64,000 nt of DNA, taken from contig NZ_JAZAQF010000078.1 in NCBI RefSeq assembly GCF_043235035.1, forward strand, positions 186,001 to 250,000, read 5' to 3'. The position numbers and the translations under genes are program-made. The notes beneath the pieces are model-generated. The model was not told where the DNA came from, made no database searches, and saw only the letters and a list, made by a program, of their open reading frames with translations. Within the stretch, counting starts at the first letter, position 1, and every line of letters begins with the position of its first letter. This document shows, piece after piece, positions 45,213 to 54,159 of this stretch. The DNA is from CACIAM-69d sp001698445 (GTDB lineage: Bacteria > Cyanobacteriota > Cyanobacteriia > CACIAM-69d).

Positions 45213-45935
45213 CTATTGAGCCGGTGGTGCAGCATCGGGAGGATTAAATCGATAACCAACTCCACGCACCGTTTGGATAATTTGGGTTTTCGCGCCTGCA
45301 CTTTCCATCTTTTTGCGAATTTGACCAATGTGGACATCAACAACCCGTTGGTCGCCCACATAGTCGTAATCCCAAACTCTTTGCAAAAGTTCTTGGCGAT
45401 TCCAGACTCGTCCTGGATGATTGGCCAAAAAATGCAAAATATTGAACTCTAAGGCCGTTAGGGTAATTAATTGATCATCAAGGGTGACTTCGTGGCGTTC
45501 TGGATCGATGATTAGACTGCCAAAGTTAAGGGAAGGTTGCGGTAAATCGCGCGGAGAATTGCCCCGACCCCGCTTGAGAATGGCACTAACTCGCACCCCT
45601 AATTCCATCAAGCTAAAGGGCTTTGTCAGGTAATCATCTGCTCCTTGGCGAAACCCCTTAATCTTATCGGCTTCATCGGAACGACTGGTGAGCATCAAAA
45701 CGTAGACACCCGTTTTGGCTTGCATTTCTCGACACAGTTCGTACCCCGTTGCATCCGGTAGATTGACATCCAAAATCACCAGATCGGGTTGAAACTTTTC
45801 AAAGAGCGCTAAGGCCGTCTTCCCGTCAGGAGCCGACTCCATTTGATATTGCTGCTTGCTTAAGAAGCGATGGATCAACTTTCGGATCGCTGGATCGTCA
45901 TCCACAACCAGCAGCTTTGGAGGCGTGTCAGTCAT
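45213..45935 (-). CDS. OmpR-family response regulator
   Basis: A 240-residue DNA-binding response regulator. Receiver domain: DDD at 12-14, phosphoacceptor D56 (LVILDVNLP), conserved Thr and Lys (LMLTSRSDEADK, DDYLTKPFSL). The C-terminal winged helix has LTALEFNILHFLANHPGRVWNR and VVDVHIGQIRKKMES...TVRGVGYRF. It is not RpaA or RpaB by comparison with the motifs I recall. The cognate kinase is not adjacent. The stop is followed by the MITE-like copy C. Confidence 0.94.
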   Translation of the reverse strand: MTDTPPKLLVVDDDPAIRKLIHRFLSKQQYQMESAPDGKTALALFEKFQPDLVILDVNLPDATGYELCREMQAKTGVYVLMLTSRSDEADKIKGFRQGADDYLTKPFSLMELGVRVSAILKRGRGNSPRDLPQPSLNFGSLIIDPERHEVTLDDQLITLTALEFNILHFLANHPGRVWNRQELLQRVWDYDYVGDQRVVDVHIGQIRKKMESAGAKTQIIQTVRGVGYRFNPPDAAPPAQ

Positions 45936-46766
45936 CGCTTTGAAGCCAAGATAATCGGCAGAGAAATATTATGGGGCCATTGGGGGTGCGACGGTCATCG
46001 CGGGGTGGGGATTTGGGTAGCTGTGATGAACCCAAATAAATAGGGGCTGCTCAATTGTGCCCCTTTCACTCAATCAGGTGCAAATCGTGGCCCAATGATC
46101 CAACTAGAATTTGTCCAAATTTGTCCAAATAGGATGATTGTCCAAATCATTTGCGGGGCTAATTGGGGTTGCACGCCAGTTTATTGACCCTTTCTACGGG
46201 GATCAGGGATCAACCGGATGTGACCAAACGCATCTTTAGCGCATTTGGGTGCTTGATCGCTTGCGGGGGAGTGTTTAGGAAAGTTTTGGACAGTGGACTG
46301 CATGTTATTGCGCGTATTCTATCAAACCGGCACTATTTCACTAACGGTTGCGGCGATTCGCTTTTGACCAACTGATGATTGGCAATTGATGGGCCATCAT
46401 CCCAAACCCTTGGGGGCTGACTGGTGCAAGGTTTTGGCCCAAGGATCCGACTTGTCTGGCGCGGTGGGCCGATTCCTATAGATCCAGATAGATCCGGATA
46501 GATCCAGTAGATCTGGCTGAAGATTCGGCTATCTGGCGCAAGGCTTGGGGGGCAAACTGGTTCAATGATGAGGACTTGTTGCCAATCCGAACTGCTCAGG
46601 TGCCGGTTGCTTAGAATTTAGACTAGATTTAAATAGTGTTTTCACGGTATTAGGGCGATCGCCAAGTGCCGCGATCATGCAGTGATCACTAAAACAGTAC
46701 TGAACAGATAGCGTCGAAGTCGCTGTTTCACTCGATCGCCGCCAAGAGACTAGCCCCACCCAACGC
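45936..46766. other. Gene-free region with short direct repeats
   Basis: About 830 bases between the divergent response regulator and CPP1-like genes. It has a triple TTGTCCAAAT-type repeat at about 46114-46148 and a cluster of four TAGATCC(A/G) heptamers at about 46478-46512. A 70-codon frame at 46163-46375 is unconvincing. The two promoters must lie here. Confidence 0.5.
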
Positions 46767-47387
46767 ATGAGCAACCCGAACCCCTACGAACAGCTTGGCG
46801 TGACCGAGGATGCGTCTTTTGATGAGATTCAATCGGCGCGCAATCGGCTCCTCAAGGAACATGAAACAGACCGCCAACGGATGGAAGCGGTTGAAATGGC
46901 CTATGACGCAGTGTTGATGGATCGGCTGCGGCTGCGGCAGGAGGGACGAATTAAAGTCCCCGATCGAATCCGGTTTGCGGAGCAGGACGATCGCCCTGCG
47001 CCGGCCGCTCCCCAGCCCAGTCAGCCGCCGCAACTGCCCAATTGGTTAGCGGGGTCGATCGATCAGCCCACCCGTACCGATTGGATCCAGGCCGGCGGCA
47101 CGTTTTCGGTGCTGTTGGTGCTGGGGTTGTTGAACCCTGGTGGTGATGGTGCGCTGCTGCAATTGGTGCTGGCGATCGGGGCAGGGGCGAGCTTGTTTTT
47201 CCTCAATCGCAAGGAACGGCGTTTTGGCCGAGCGGTGTTGCTGACGCTGCTGGGGCTGATTGGCGGTCTGATTTTGGGTTCGTTGATCACGGGTCTGATT
47301 CCGCCTGTGGTTGGCTTGCGCACGGAGCAGTTGGTGGCGGTGGTGACGCTGATTATCCTTTGGCTTACCAGTTGCTTGTTGCGATAA
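46767..47387 (+). CDS. CPP1-like (DUF3353) membrane protein with J-like domain
   Basis: 206 residues. N-terminal ~65 residues form a J-like fold (NPYEQLGVTEDASFDEIQSARNRLLKE) lacking the HPD motif. A Pro-rich linker leads to three or four membrane helices (TFSVLLVLGLL, LLQLVLAIGAGASLFFL, LLTLLGLIGGLILGSLITGLI, LVAVVTLIILWLTSCLL). This is the pattern of CPP1/CDF1 relatives, which in plants are chaperones for protochlorophyllide oxidoreductase at plastid membranes. A similar role in thylakoid protein stabilisation is possible here but is inference. It ends with a strong shared terminator. Confidence 0.85.
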   Translation: MSNPNPYEQLGVTEDASFDEIQSARNRLLKEHETDRQRMEAVEMAYDAVLMDRLRLRQEGRIKVPDRIRFAEQDDRPAPAAPQPSQPPQLPNWLAGSIDQPTRTDWIQAGGTFSVLLVLGLLNPGGDGALLQLVLAIGAGASLFFLNRKERRFGRAVLLTLLGLIGGLILGSLITGLIPPVVGLRTEQLVAVVTLIILWLTSCLLR

Positions 47388-47534
47388 GCAGGGCGATCGT
47401 CATTGCAGACAAGGGCCAAGACTCGGAATTCAAGAGCAAAATCCGAGGGCAAAATCCCAGGACAAAATTCAAGGCAAACGGCAACAATCAAGAACTAAAA
47501 CTTGAAAGTTAGAGCCAAAACTTGAAAGCCAAAA

Positions 47535-47573
47535 ATGCCCAGCGATCAAGGATAACCGCTGATCGCTGGGCAT
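47535..47573. terminator. Bidirectional hairpin terminator
   Basis: A perfect 14-bp stem (ATGCCCAGCGATCA at 47535-47548 with TGATCGCTGGGCAT at 47560-47573) between the convergent CPP1-like and HtrA-like genes. The loop is 11 bases. A-rich before and T-containing after. Confidence 0.8.
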
Positions 47574-47620
47574 TTGCCGTTTAGAGGGGTTGGTTGCTGG
47601 TTAGTTCATGGAACGCTCCC

Positions 47621-49141
47621 CTAGTTGCTAACCTCGCGCACCGTGAGTTGATAGCGTCCTCGCCCTTGGGGATCATAGGCATTGACGATGATCCGGTAGG
47701 TTCCGGTGCTGGGTAACTGCACCACAAGAGCGGCGTTGGTGTTGGTGTCGCTGATGTCGTCGGCATCGGCCAGTTTTTCATCTTGGGGATCCGCCACCAT
47801 GAGGTAGGGATCAAAGTCATTGCTCTCCAGCAGGATTTCAATTCGTTGGCCGGCCCGCCCATTGAATCGATATTCCTGGTAGGGGCTGTTGTCGGATTGC
47901 AGACGGGGCGAACTGGCGGTCAGGCTGCCGGAATCTTGCAGGATGAGGGAGCCGGGCTGTATGCCGGGATTAGTGGCGGCGGGGCCACCCGATCTCGCCC
48001 GCAGGGTATAGCGTCCTTGTTGGTTGGTGGCGGCGGTATTTACAAACACGGTGTACAGACCGCTGCTGGGCAGGGTGGCGGTGATGCGGGCGTTGGTTTG
48101 GCCGCCGCTGTCGTCGTCCTGGGCTAGCTCTTCTCCGTCGGGATTGAGCACGATCAGGTAAGCATCGAAGTCGCCGCTGGCCAGGTCGATCGTGACTTGG
48201 TTGCCCGCTTCGCCCGTGAAGGTGTAAATGTCGTAGAGGGTTTGGTCTTGGCTCAAAACCCGATCGCCCTCGGCCAGTTCGCCGACCAGGGGCTGATTAT
48301 TCAAAGCCAGGGTGGTGACGGGGATGGAGGGGCGCAAATCTCCCGATCGCGCCTTGGCCAGAAAGTCCAACACGCGATCGGTGGAGATGGCGAAGCCAAT
48401 GCCGATGTTGCCACCGCCGTCGCGATCGACATAGATCGAAGTGTTGACCCCAATCAGTTGCCCTTTGCTGTTGAGCAGTGGGCCGCCGGAGTTGCCGGGG
48501 TTGATGGCCGCGTCGGTTTGAATTAGCCCTTCAAGGTTGTCCAGACGGCTGACAATGCCCACGGTGAAGGTGTTTTGGAATTTGCCAAAGGGATTCCCGA
48601 TCGCAAAGGCCCGCTGCCCCACTTCCACGGAACCGGGCGGCGCAATGGGCACCACCGGCAACCCACTCGCCCCCCGCAGCTTCAGCATGGCGAGGTCTAG
48701 GCTGCCTTCTGCAAATCCCAGAATATCCGCCTCAAATTTTTGACCATCGGCCAACACCACGGTCACGGGGCTGGCGGCATCATCCACCACATGGGCGTTG
48801 GTCAGAATCAGGCCATCGGTGCTGACGATGCTGCCGCTGCCGGTGCTGCTGCTGGTTTCGATCGACACAACGGCGGGGCTGGCGGTGCGATAAACCCGCA
48901 CGTTCACTTCTTCATCGCTGTTGCCTTGGGCCCGGTGACCGGGAACCACGGGGCGCAACGGCTCGATCGACTCGTTCGCCGGGCCCAGCCGTCTTGCATC
49001 GGGGGGCATTTGCCGCGCTGCGCCGGGACTGGCTGCCCAGCCAATGGAGCCGATCGAGAGGAGGATCATTCCTCCCAGCCCCCAGAGGGCATGGGGAAGC
49101 CGATATGGCGGCATAGGCTGCGATCGCTGATTGATACTCAT
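47621..49141 (-). CDS. HtrA-like (S1C) serine protease with two PPC domains, no PDZ
   Basis: About 506 residues from ATG 49141; a GTG at 49171 would add ten. Signal-like segment LWGLGGMILLSIGSIGWAA. The trypsin-like domain has the triad H117 (TNAHVV), D149 (GSLDLA) and S218 (NPGNSGGP). Instead of PDZ domains, two bacterial pre-peptidase C-terminal (PPC) domains follow (about 300-390 and 405-500). Each contains D(F/F)DAYL or DFDPYL and a closing GLYTVFVN or GTYRIIVN. PPC domains are usually cleaved during secretion. It is probably periplasmic or extracellular; the substrate is unknown. The next gene upstream is on the same strand, 234 bases away. Confidence 0.92.
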   Translation of the reverse strand: MSINQRSQPMPPYRLPHALWGLGGMILLSIGSIGWAASPGAARQMPPDARRLGPANESIEPLRPVVPGHRAQGNSDEEVNVRVYRTASPAVVSIETSSSTGSGSIVSTDGLILTNAHVVDDAASPVTVVLADGQKFEADILGFAEGSLDLAMLKLRGASGLPVVPIAPPGSVEVGQRAFAIGNPFGKFQNTFTVGIVSRLDNLEGLIQTDAAINPGNSGGPLLNSKGQLIGVNTSIYVDRDGGGNIGIGFAISTDRVLDFLAKARSGDLRPSIPVTTLALNNQPLVGELAEGDRVLSQDQTLYDIYTFTGEAGNQVTIDLASGDFDAYLIVLNPDGEELAQDDDSGGQTNARITATLPSSGLYTVFVNTAATNQQGRYTLRARSGGPAATNPGIQPGSLILQDSGSLTASSPRLQSDNSPYQEYRFNGRAGQRIEILLESNDFDPYLMVADPQDEKLADADDISDTNTNAALVVQLPSTGTYRIIVNAYDPQGRGRYQLTVREVSN

Positions 49142-49375
49142 GGCCCCAAACCCTTCTGCAACGATGGTCACAACGTGGTCACAACAAAACCGCCAGCGCC
49201 GGGCCCCGCTGGTGGGTGCGCTGGCGTTGGCATTGTACTTTTCTTGAACTTAGCAGACCGATCGGGAGATACCGATGCGATCGCAGACAAATCCTGTCTT
49301 GGTTTCTGTCTTAGCGGCTCGCTGGGTTGGTGGTTGGAAGCTGAAGAACGTGAGGTTAATCAACCGAAAATTCAC

Positions 49376-51208
49376 TCAGGAACGGGGCCCAAAGGGGGCT
49401 AGTCCCGATCGCCATTGGTCGATCGCCTGAGCTAGGGCGGGCCGAACCTGCTGCCAAACGCCCGCCCAATCCCGGGGTTGGAGCTGACGAAACAACCGAG
49501 CCGTGGGATACCAAGGGCAATCGGCGCGATCGAGCATCCAGCGCCAATTGGGCATCTGTGGCAACAAAACCCAAGTGGGCAAGCCCAGACCGCCTGCCAA
49601 GTGGGTGACAGAGGTGTCAACACAAATCACCAAATCCATTTGGGCCGCGAGGGCGGCGGTGTCAGCAAAATCCCGAAGTCGATCGTGCCAGGCCTGGACT
49701 TGCGGAAATTGGGCGATCGCCCCGGCATCATGCCCCACTTGCAAGCTATGCAGTTGCACCTCCGGGCAATTCAGATGCTCCACAAATTGGGCTAGGGGAA
49801 TTGATCGATTGTGATAGTCCCGGCGGCCGTCGCGATTGGCTTGGTAACCACTGGCCCAAGCAATGCCCACATGGAGTCGATCGCGCCGAAAGGTAAATTC
49901 CTGCTCTGGTTGCCAGTCCGTGGCCTGGGCTGACAGGTAAGGAATCGATCGGGGAATGGCCGCCAAGCTGGGCGTGAACACCTTAGGCAGGCTCAGGAAG
50001 GAAATTTGCCAATCGAAGGCCGGCAGGGCCGCCCCTTGAACCACCACTTGCTCCACCCCTGGCAGGGCCGCCAAAATTCGGGCCGTGGGCTGCGGTGACT
50101 CCACCACCACCCTTGCACCCCGAGCCGCCAACAGGGGCAAATATCGCGCAAAGTGCAAAATATCGCCCAAACCACACTGGGCATAGACCAAGATGGTTTG
50201 CCCCGCGATCGGCTCCCCATTCCAGGCCGGTTGCTGGAAGGGCCGCCGGGGCAAAACGTTGGGCCAGCGCCATTCAAATTCCGCAAAGCCCCGTTCATAG
50301 TCGCCCTGGTGTAACCAAAGGTTGGCCCGTCCCCAGTGAACATCCGCTTCAGCGGGTTGATGGCGGAGGGCGGCTTCGTAGCAGTCGGCGGCGGCGGCCA
50401 ATTCCGCCAGCTCAAAGTGGCAATTCCCGATCGCTCCCAGGGCCCGCGCCTGCACACCGGGATCGGGCGGAGCCAGGGTCAGCCCCCGTTGGTGGGCGGC
50501 GATCGCCTCCCGAAATTCTTGGCGATAAAAACAAACCCGTCCCAACTGGAACCAAGCACCGGGATAGTGAGGATCCAATGCCAACGATCGCTGAACCGCT
50601 GCATAGGCCAGCTCAGGATCGTCCCCTGTGTCGCGATCGAGCGCAATCCAACTTTGTAGCAGGTGGGCCAGGGCGCGATCGGGGTTGCGTTGCAAGGCCT
50701 GCTCGATCGCCGCCGCCGCTTCCGGCCACCGACATTGCTGGCAAAGACTTTGGGCCAGATAAAGATGCAAGTCCGGTAGCTCAGGATTAGCCTGAATGGC
50801 TTGCTGATAGTGTGTGGTGGACGTTGCCCAATCCTGTTGTTGCAGGGCAATGGTGCCCCGATTAGCCCAGACTTCTGCCCAATCGGGCCGATAGTGCAAG
50901 GCCCAGCCATAGGCGCGATCGGCCGCGGCCCACTGACCTTGCCCCTGCAAACCATTGCCCAACCAACGGTAAGGCTCTGGGCGATCGGGAACCAGCCGAA
51001 TGGCCCGTCGGGCTTGCTCGATCGCCCCTTGGGCCTGGCCCTGTCGCCAAGCCGCCTCGGCCGCCGCCAAAGCCTGGTCAAACTCCATCACCAGCATTTT
51101 CAAGGCGATCGGGGGTGCAGTCTTGGGGGTGATTGCTGCGATCGTTTCTTCCTGTCTGGGGGCTGTGGTTTCGCCTGCTTGCATGGATCTCCTCGCATCT
51201 GCCCGCAT
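49376..51208 (-). CDS. TPR protein with C-terminal GT9-like glycosyltransferase domain
   Basis: Up to 610 residues (ATG 51208; later ATGs at 51097 or 51088 are plausible, as the first 40 residues look non-conserved). Eight or so TPR units lie at about 45-320 (for example AEVWANRGTIALQQQDWATST, PGAWFQLGRVCFYRQEFREA). The bridge GFAEFEWRWP is typical of these proteins. The C-terminal ~270 residues contain ILVYAQCGLGDILHFARYL and CVDTSVTHLAGGLGLP...LPQMPNWRWML, as in GT9-like (heptosyltransferase-type) domains. It probably glycosylates a protein or surface glycan; the acceptor is unknown. No signal peptide. Confidence 0.85.
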   Translation of the reverse strand: MRADARRSMQAGETTAPRQEETIAAITPKTAPPIALKMLVMEFDQALAAAEAAWRQGQAQGAIEQARRAIRLVPDRPEPYRWLGNGLQGQGQWAAADRAYGWALHYRPDWAEVWANRGTIALQQQDWATSTTHYQQAIQANPELPDLHLYLAQSLCQQCRWPEAAAAIEQALQRNPDRALAHLLQSWIALDRDTGDDPELAYAAVQRSLALDPHYPGAWFQLGRVCFYRQEFREAIAAHQRGLTLAPPDPGVQARALGAIGNCHFELAELAAAADCYEAALRHQPAEADVHWGRANLWLHQGDYERGFAEFEWRWPNVLPRRPFQQPAWNGEPIAGQTILVYAQCGLGDILHFARYLPLLAARGARVVVESPQPTARILAALPGVEQVVVQGAALPAFDWQISFLSLPKVFTPSLAAIPRSIPYLSAQATDWQPEQEFTFRRDRLHVGIAWASGYQANRDGRRDYHNRSIPLAQFVEHLNCPEVQLHSLQVGHDAGAIAQFPQVQAWHDRLRDFADTAALAAQMDLVICVDTSVTHLAGGLGLPTWVLLPQMPNWRWMLDRADCPWYPTARLFRQLQPRDWAGVWQQVRPALAQAIDQWRSGLAPFGPRS

Positions 51209-51549
51209 TTGGCTGCTGATAACCGGGCTGGCTCAATCTAGTGGGTTAAATCGGGCTGGGTAAATCTAGTGGGGTAAATCTAGTGGGGTAAATCGGGCTG
51301 ACCGAACTTGATCGCTTGGATTTTCTTGATCGCTTCAATTGGCTTGATGGAATCTGAATTGATGGAATTTGGCTGATGACACGACACCTGTTCCAGGTCG
51401 CGGTTTAGGGCCTGGGTTTCCGGATCCCGCTGCAATCTCGGCCGCCGGAACTCGCGATCGGGTCAGCCATCCGGTGTTTAATTGAACCCGGTTTGCATAA
51501 CCCGATCCCCCTGAGATCAATCTTTCAAAACTTCACAGGAGTTTGACCC
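51209..51549. repeat. Repeat-containing upstream region of rpiA
   Basis: About 340 bases. At about 51232-51300 are three near-copies of a ~16-base unit (GGGTAAATCTAGTGGG and variants) mixed with two AATCGGGCTG blocks. An AGGAG ribosome site for rpiA lies at 51537-51541. The rpiA promoter is probably here. Confidence 0.6.
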
Positions 51550-52260
51550 ATGAGCCAGCTCGATCCCGCAACCATCATGAAGCAACAAGTGGCCCGGGCC
51601 GCCGTGGCCCGCGTTAAGTCGGGAACCGTCGTGGGGTTGGGCAGCGGCTCAACGGCGGCCTTTGCGATCGAATATTTGGGCGATCGGCTCAAGTCCGGTG
51701 AACTCACCGACATCATCGGCGTGCCCACGTCGTTCCAGTCGGAAGTGCTGGCCAAGCAGTTTGGCATTCCCTTGGCCACACCCAACGATGTGGATCGGAT
51801 TGATGTGGCGATCGACGGGGCCGACGAAGTGGATCCGCAAAAGAACCTGATCAAGGGCGGCGGCGCAGCCCACACTCGGGAAAAAATTGTGGACTGCTTG
51901 GCAGCGGAATTTATTGTGGTGGTGGATGCCAGCAAATTGGTCGATCGGCTGGGAACCACCTTCCTGTTGCCTGTGGAAGTGTTGCCCATGGCTTTGGAAC
52001 CGGTGAAGCGGGCGATCGTCGCCCTGGGTGGTGAGCCGCAATTGCGGATGGCCGTCAAAAAAGCCGGCCCCGTGGTGACGGATCAGGGCAACTTGGTTCT
52101 GGATGTGAAGTTCCCCAACGGCATTGACGATCCCGCCACCTTGGAAAAAGCCCTGAATAATATTCCCGGAGTTCTGGAAAACGGCCTGTTTGTGGGAACC
52201 ACAGACTGCGTGCTGATTGGGGAAATTGTGGACGGGGAACCGCAAGTCCGCCAAATGTAG
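51550..52260 (+). CDS. rpiA: Ribose-5-phosphate isomerase A
   Basis: A 236-residue cytoplasmic enzyme converting ribose 5-phosphate and ribulose 5-phosphate in the Calvin and pentose phosphate cycles. Motifs are VVGLGSGSTAAFAIEYLG, DVAIDGADEVDPQKNLIKGGGAAHTREKI and VEVLPMALEPV. Catalytic Asp and Glu lie in the second block. AGGAG lies eight bases before ATG 51550. The length is normal. Confidence 0.97.
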   Translation: MSQLDPATIMKQQVARAAVARVKSGTVVGLGSGSTAAFAIEYLGDRLKSGELTDIIGVPTSFQSEVLAKQFGIPLATPNDVDRIDVAIDGADEVDPQKNLIKGGGAAHTREKIVDCLAAEFIVVVDASKLVDRLGTTFLLPVEVLPMALEPVKRAIVALGGEPQLRMAVKKAGPVVTDQGNLVLDVKFPNGIDDPATLEKALNNIPGVLENGLFVGTTDCVLIGEIVDGEPQVRQM

Positions 52261-52666
52261 GATGAATGCCGTCTGGGCTAGATCGGGGTGGGTAATGCCC
52301 ACCCTGCTATCGAGTCAAGGTCTAACTGAATGCCTGACTCAGTAACTGGCTGAATGTCTGCCCCATCGCTAACCAATTCATAGAAATTCATTAGTCGTTG
52401 AGCAACACTCGGACGATTGAAGGGCCCGCGATCGCCATCATGGTCCATTCTGTCGGTCAAAATCTTTGCCAATTGCAGGATAGAAAGATGATTAAATATC
52501 TGTGCGATCGCTAATTACTCCTAAGTTGAGTCTTGTGCGCGATCCTTGCCCGAATGTTTACCTGTTTCGGTCATTCGGCAGAATGACAATCCAGTCAAAA
52601 TTGAGCGCAGAGTGAAGCGCAGGGTTGAGTGCCAATGCCATCTGCAACCACTCAACGCAAGAGATC
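52261..52666. other. Intergenic region upstream of cphB
   Basis: About 400 bases after rpiA. A 64-codon minus-strand frame is not convincing. The sequence just before cphB has short AT-rich blocks but no clear promoter or hairpin. Confidence 0.45.
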
Positions 52667-53566
52667 ATGGCTCCTCAATTTGGCTCTCCCCCTCGCACGT
52701 TTAAGCCCATGGTGCAAGCTCACACGCGAATGTTGGATCGTTCAGTTCCCCAAGCCGTAAAAGCCGCAGTCATGGTCATTGGCGGCGCAGAAGACAAGAT
52801 TCACGGTCGTGAAATTCTGCACGCCTTCTTTCAGCGATCGGGCGGAACCGGTGCCAGAATCGCCATCATTCCGAGTGCTTCGCGGGAGCCATCGGTGATT
52901 GGCAGCAAGTACCGCATGATTTTCGAGAGCATGGGAGCCGAGTCGATCGAAATTCTTGATGTGCGCGATCGCGACCAAGGCTCCAACGAAAGCTATCTGG
53001 AATATGTCTACAGTTGTACGGGCGTGTTCATGACCGGTGGCGATCAGTTGCGGCTGTGTGGCCTGCTGGCGGAAACGCGGCTGATGGAAAGCATTCTGGA
53101 GCGGGTGCGGCGACGGGAAATTTCCCTGGCCGGAACCAGTGCCGGGGCGGCGGTGATGGGCCACCACATGATCGCGGGCGGTGGCTCGGGCGAGTCCCCC
53201 AATCGATCGCTGGTGGACATGGCCACGGGGTTTGGTGTGTTGCCCCATGTGATTGTGGATCAGCACTTTCACAACCGAAATCGGATGGCGCGGCTCTTGA
53301 GTGCCGTGTCCCTGCATCCCGATCGCTTGGGCATTGGCATTGATGAAGATACCTGCGCCTGTTTTGAGGATGACGGTTCGATCGAAGTGCTTGGTAAAGG
53401 CACGGTCACCATCATTGACCCAGGCGACATCACCTACACCAATCAATCCTTGGTGGGAGCCAACGATCCCGTTAGTCTGCATCACCTCCGCCTGCATGTG
53501 CTCAGCTATGGCGATCGATACTCAATTCCCATGCGGCGTGTGGTCAGCACTGGGCAACCGCGCTAG
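52667..53566 (+). CDS. cphB: Cyanophycinase
   Basis: About 299 residues from ATG 52667; a TTG at 52625 would add 14. Cytoplasmic serine exopeptidase (S51 family) that cleaves cyanophycin into beta-Asp-Arg dipeptides. It has VMVIGGAEDKIHGREIL near the N-terminus, FMTGGDQLRLCGLLAET, and the nucleophile motif AGTSAGAAVM (about S158). PHVIVDQHFHNRNRMARLL is another family block. The cphA synthetase gene is often next to cphB but is absent here. The region is followed by a terminator. Confidence 0.94.
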   Translation: MAPQFGSPPRTFKPMVQAHTRMLDRSVPQAVKAAVMVIGGAEDKIHGREILHAFFQRSGGTGARIAIIPSASREPSVIGSKYRMIFESMGAESIEILDVRDRDQGSNESYLEYVYSCTGVFMTGGDQLRLCGLLAETRLMESILERVRRREISLAGTSAGAAVMGHHMIAGGGSGESPNRSLVDMATGFGVLPHVIVDQHFHNRNRMARLLSAVSLHPDRLGIGIDEDTCACFEDDGSIEVLGKGTVTIIDPGDITYTNQSLVGANDPVSLHHLRLHVLSYGDRYSIPMRRVVSTGQPR

Positions 53567-53654
53567 TCGTTAAACCATTTCCGTGATCTTCCGTGATCTA
53601 ACGACTCTCGCGCTCTTGGGCTAATCCAACCGAAAGAGCACTGTTCAAAACCAC

Positions 53655-53697
53655 AAAACCCAGCCTCAGTGATGTACCGGGGCTGGGTTTTGCGTTT
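53655..53697 (+). terminator. Intrinsic terminator after cphB
   Basis: An 11-bp stem (AAAACCCAGCC at 53655-53665 with GGCTGGGTTTT at 53681-53691), 15-base loop. It can terminate in both directions between cphB and the convergent petM. Confidence 0.85.
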
Positions 53698-53824
53698 GAG
53701 CTTTGAAATCTTGACCCGATCGCGCGAACCGGCATTGAACGGGCAGCGAATTGAGAATCGAGGATTGAGCCGATCGACGCTGGACTAGCCACCGATGAAA
53801 TCGGCAAACGCTGTTCCAAGTTGC

Positions 53825-53929
53825 CTACTTATCGGCTCCTTGCAACCGCAGCAACAGGAAACCACCGCCCAAGCCAATCAAAATCAAGGTGAATGCCAAA
53901 AAAGCCGTGCTAAAAATTTCGCCGCTCAT
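53825..53929 (-). CDS. petM: Cytochrome b6f complex subunit VII (PetM)
   Basis: A 34-residue protein read on the minus strand from ATG 53929 to TAG at 53825. A single membrane helix with the pattern AFLAFTLILIGLGGGFLLL and the C-terminal LRLQGADK, as in known PetM (…LKIQGAEE-type ends). The N-terminus MSGEIFSTA is also typical. It is a small subunit of the thylakoid cytochrome b6f complex, associated with the supernumerary subunits PetG, PetL and PetN. It is too short for most gene finders. Upstream lies a 12-bp tandem array (53988-54095). It converges with cphB. Confidence 0.9.
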   Translation of the reverse strand: MSGEIFSTAFLAFTLILIGLGGGFLLLRLQGADK

Positions 53930-53987
53930 GGTGTTATTTCGGTTTCGGTAACGTGCCTCGCCATTGTATCAACGCGCGTAGGACTGG

Positions 53988-54095
53988 GACTCGAATTGAG
54001 ACTCGAATTACGGCTTGAATAGCGGCTCAAATTGCGGCCCGAATTGCGGCTCAAATTGCGGCCCGAATTGCGGCCCGAATTGAGACTTGGATTCA
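53988..54095. repeat. 12-bp tandem repeat array upstream of petM
   Basis: Nine imperfect copies of a 12-base unit (consensus GGC(C/T)(C/T)GAATTGC), with units such as GACTCGAATTGA, GGCTCAAATTGC and GGCCCGAATTGC. It lies between the petM start and the end of the pentapeptide gene (both minus strand). The period of twelve keeps reading frames open, but no gene is supported. Confidence 0.9.
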
Positions 54096-54159
54096 GCCCT
54101 TTGCTGGCTTCCCCTGCGAGCCAACTGGTGGCCTGGCTGGCCGCCCAACCCAGCCAAAC

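Noticed and set aside
45065..45247. A 60-codon frame inside MITE-like copy C
   Set aside because: It spans the element and its palindrome; other copies do not keep the frame open.
46163..46375. A 70-codon plus-strand frame in the gap
   Set aside because: No recognisable motif, no ribosome site, and it lies in a repeat-rich gap.
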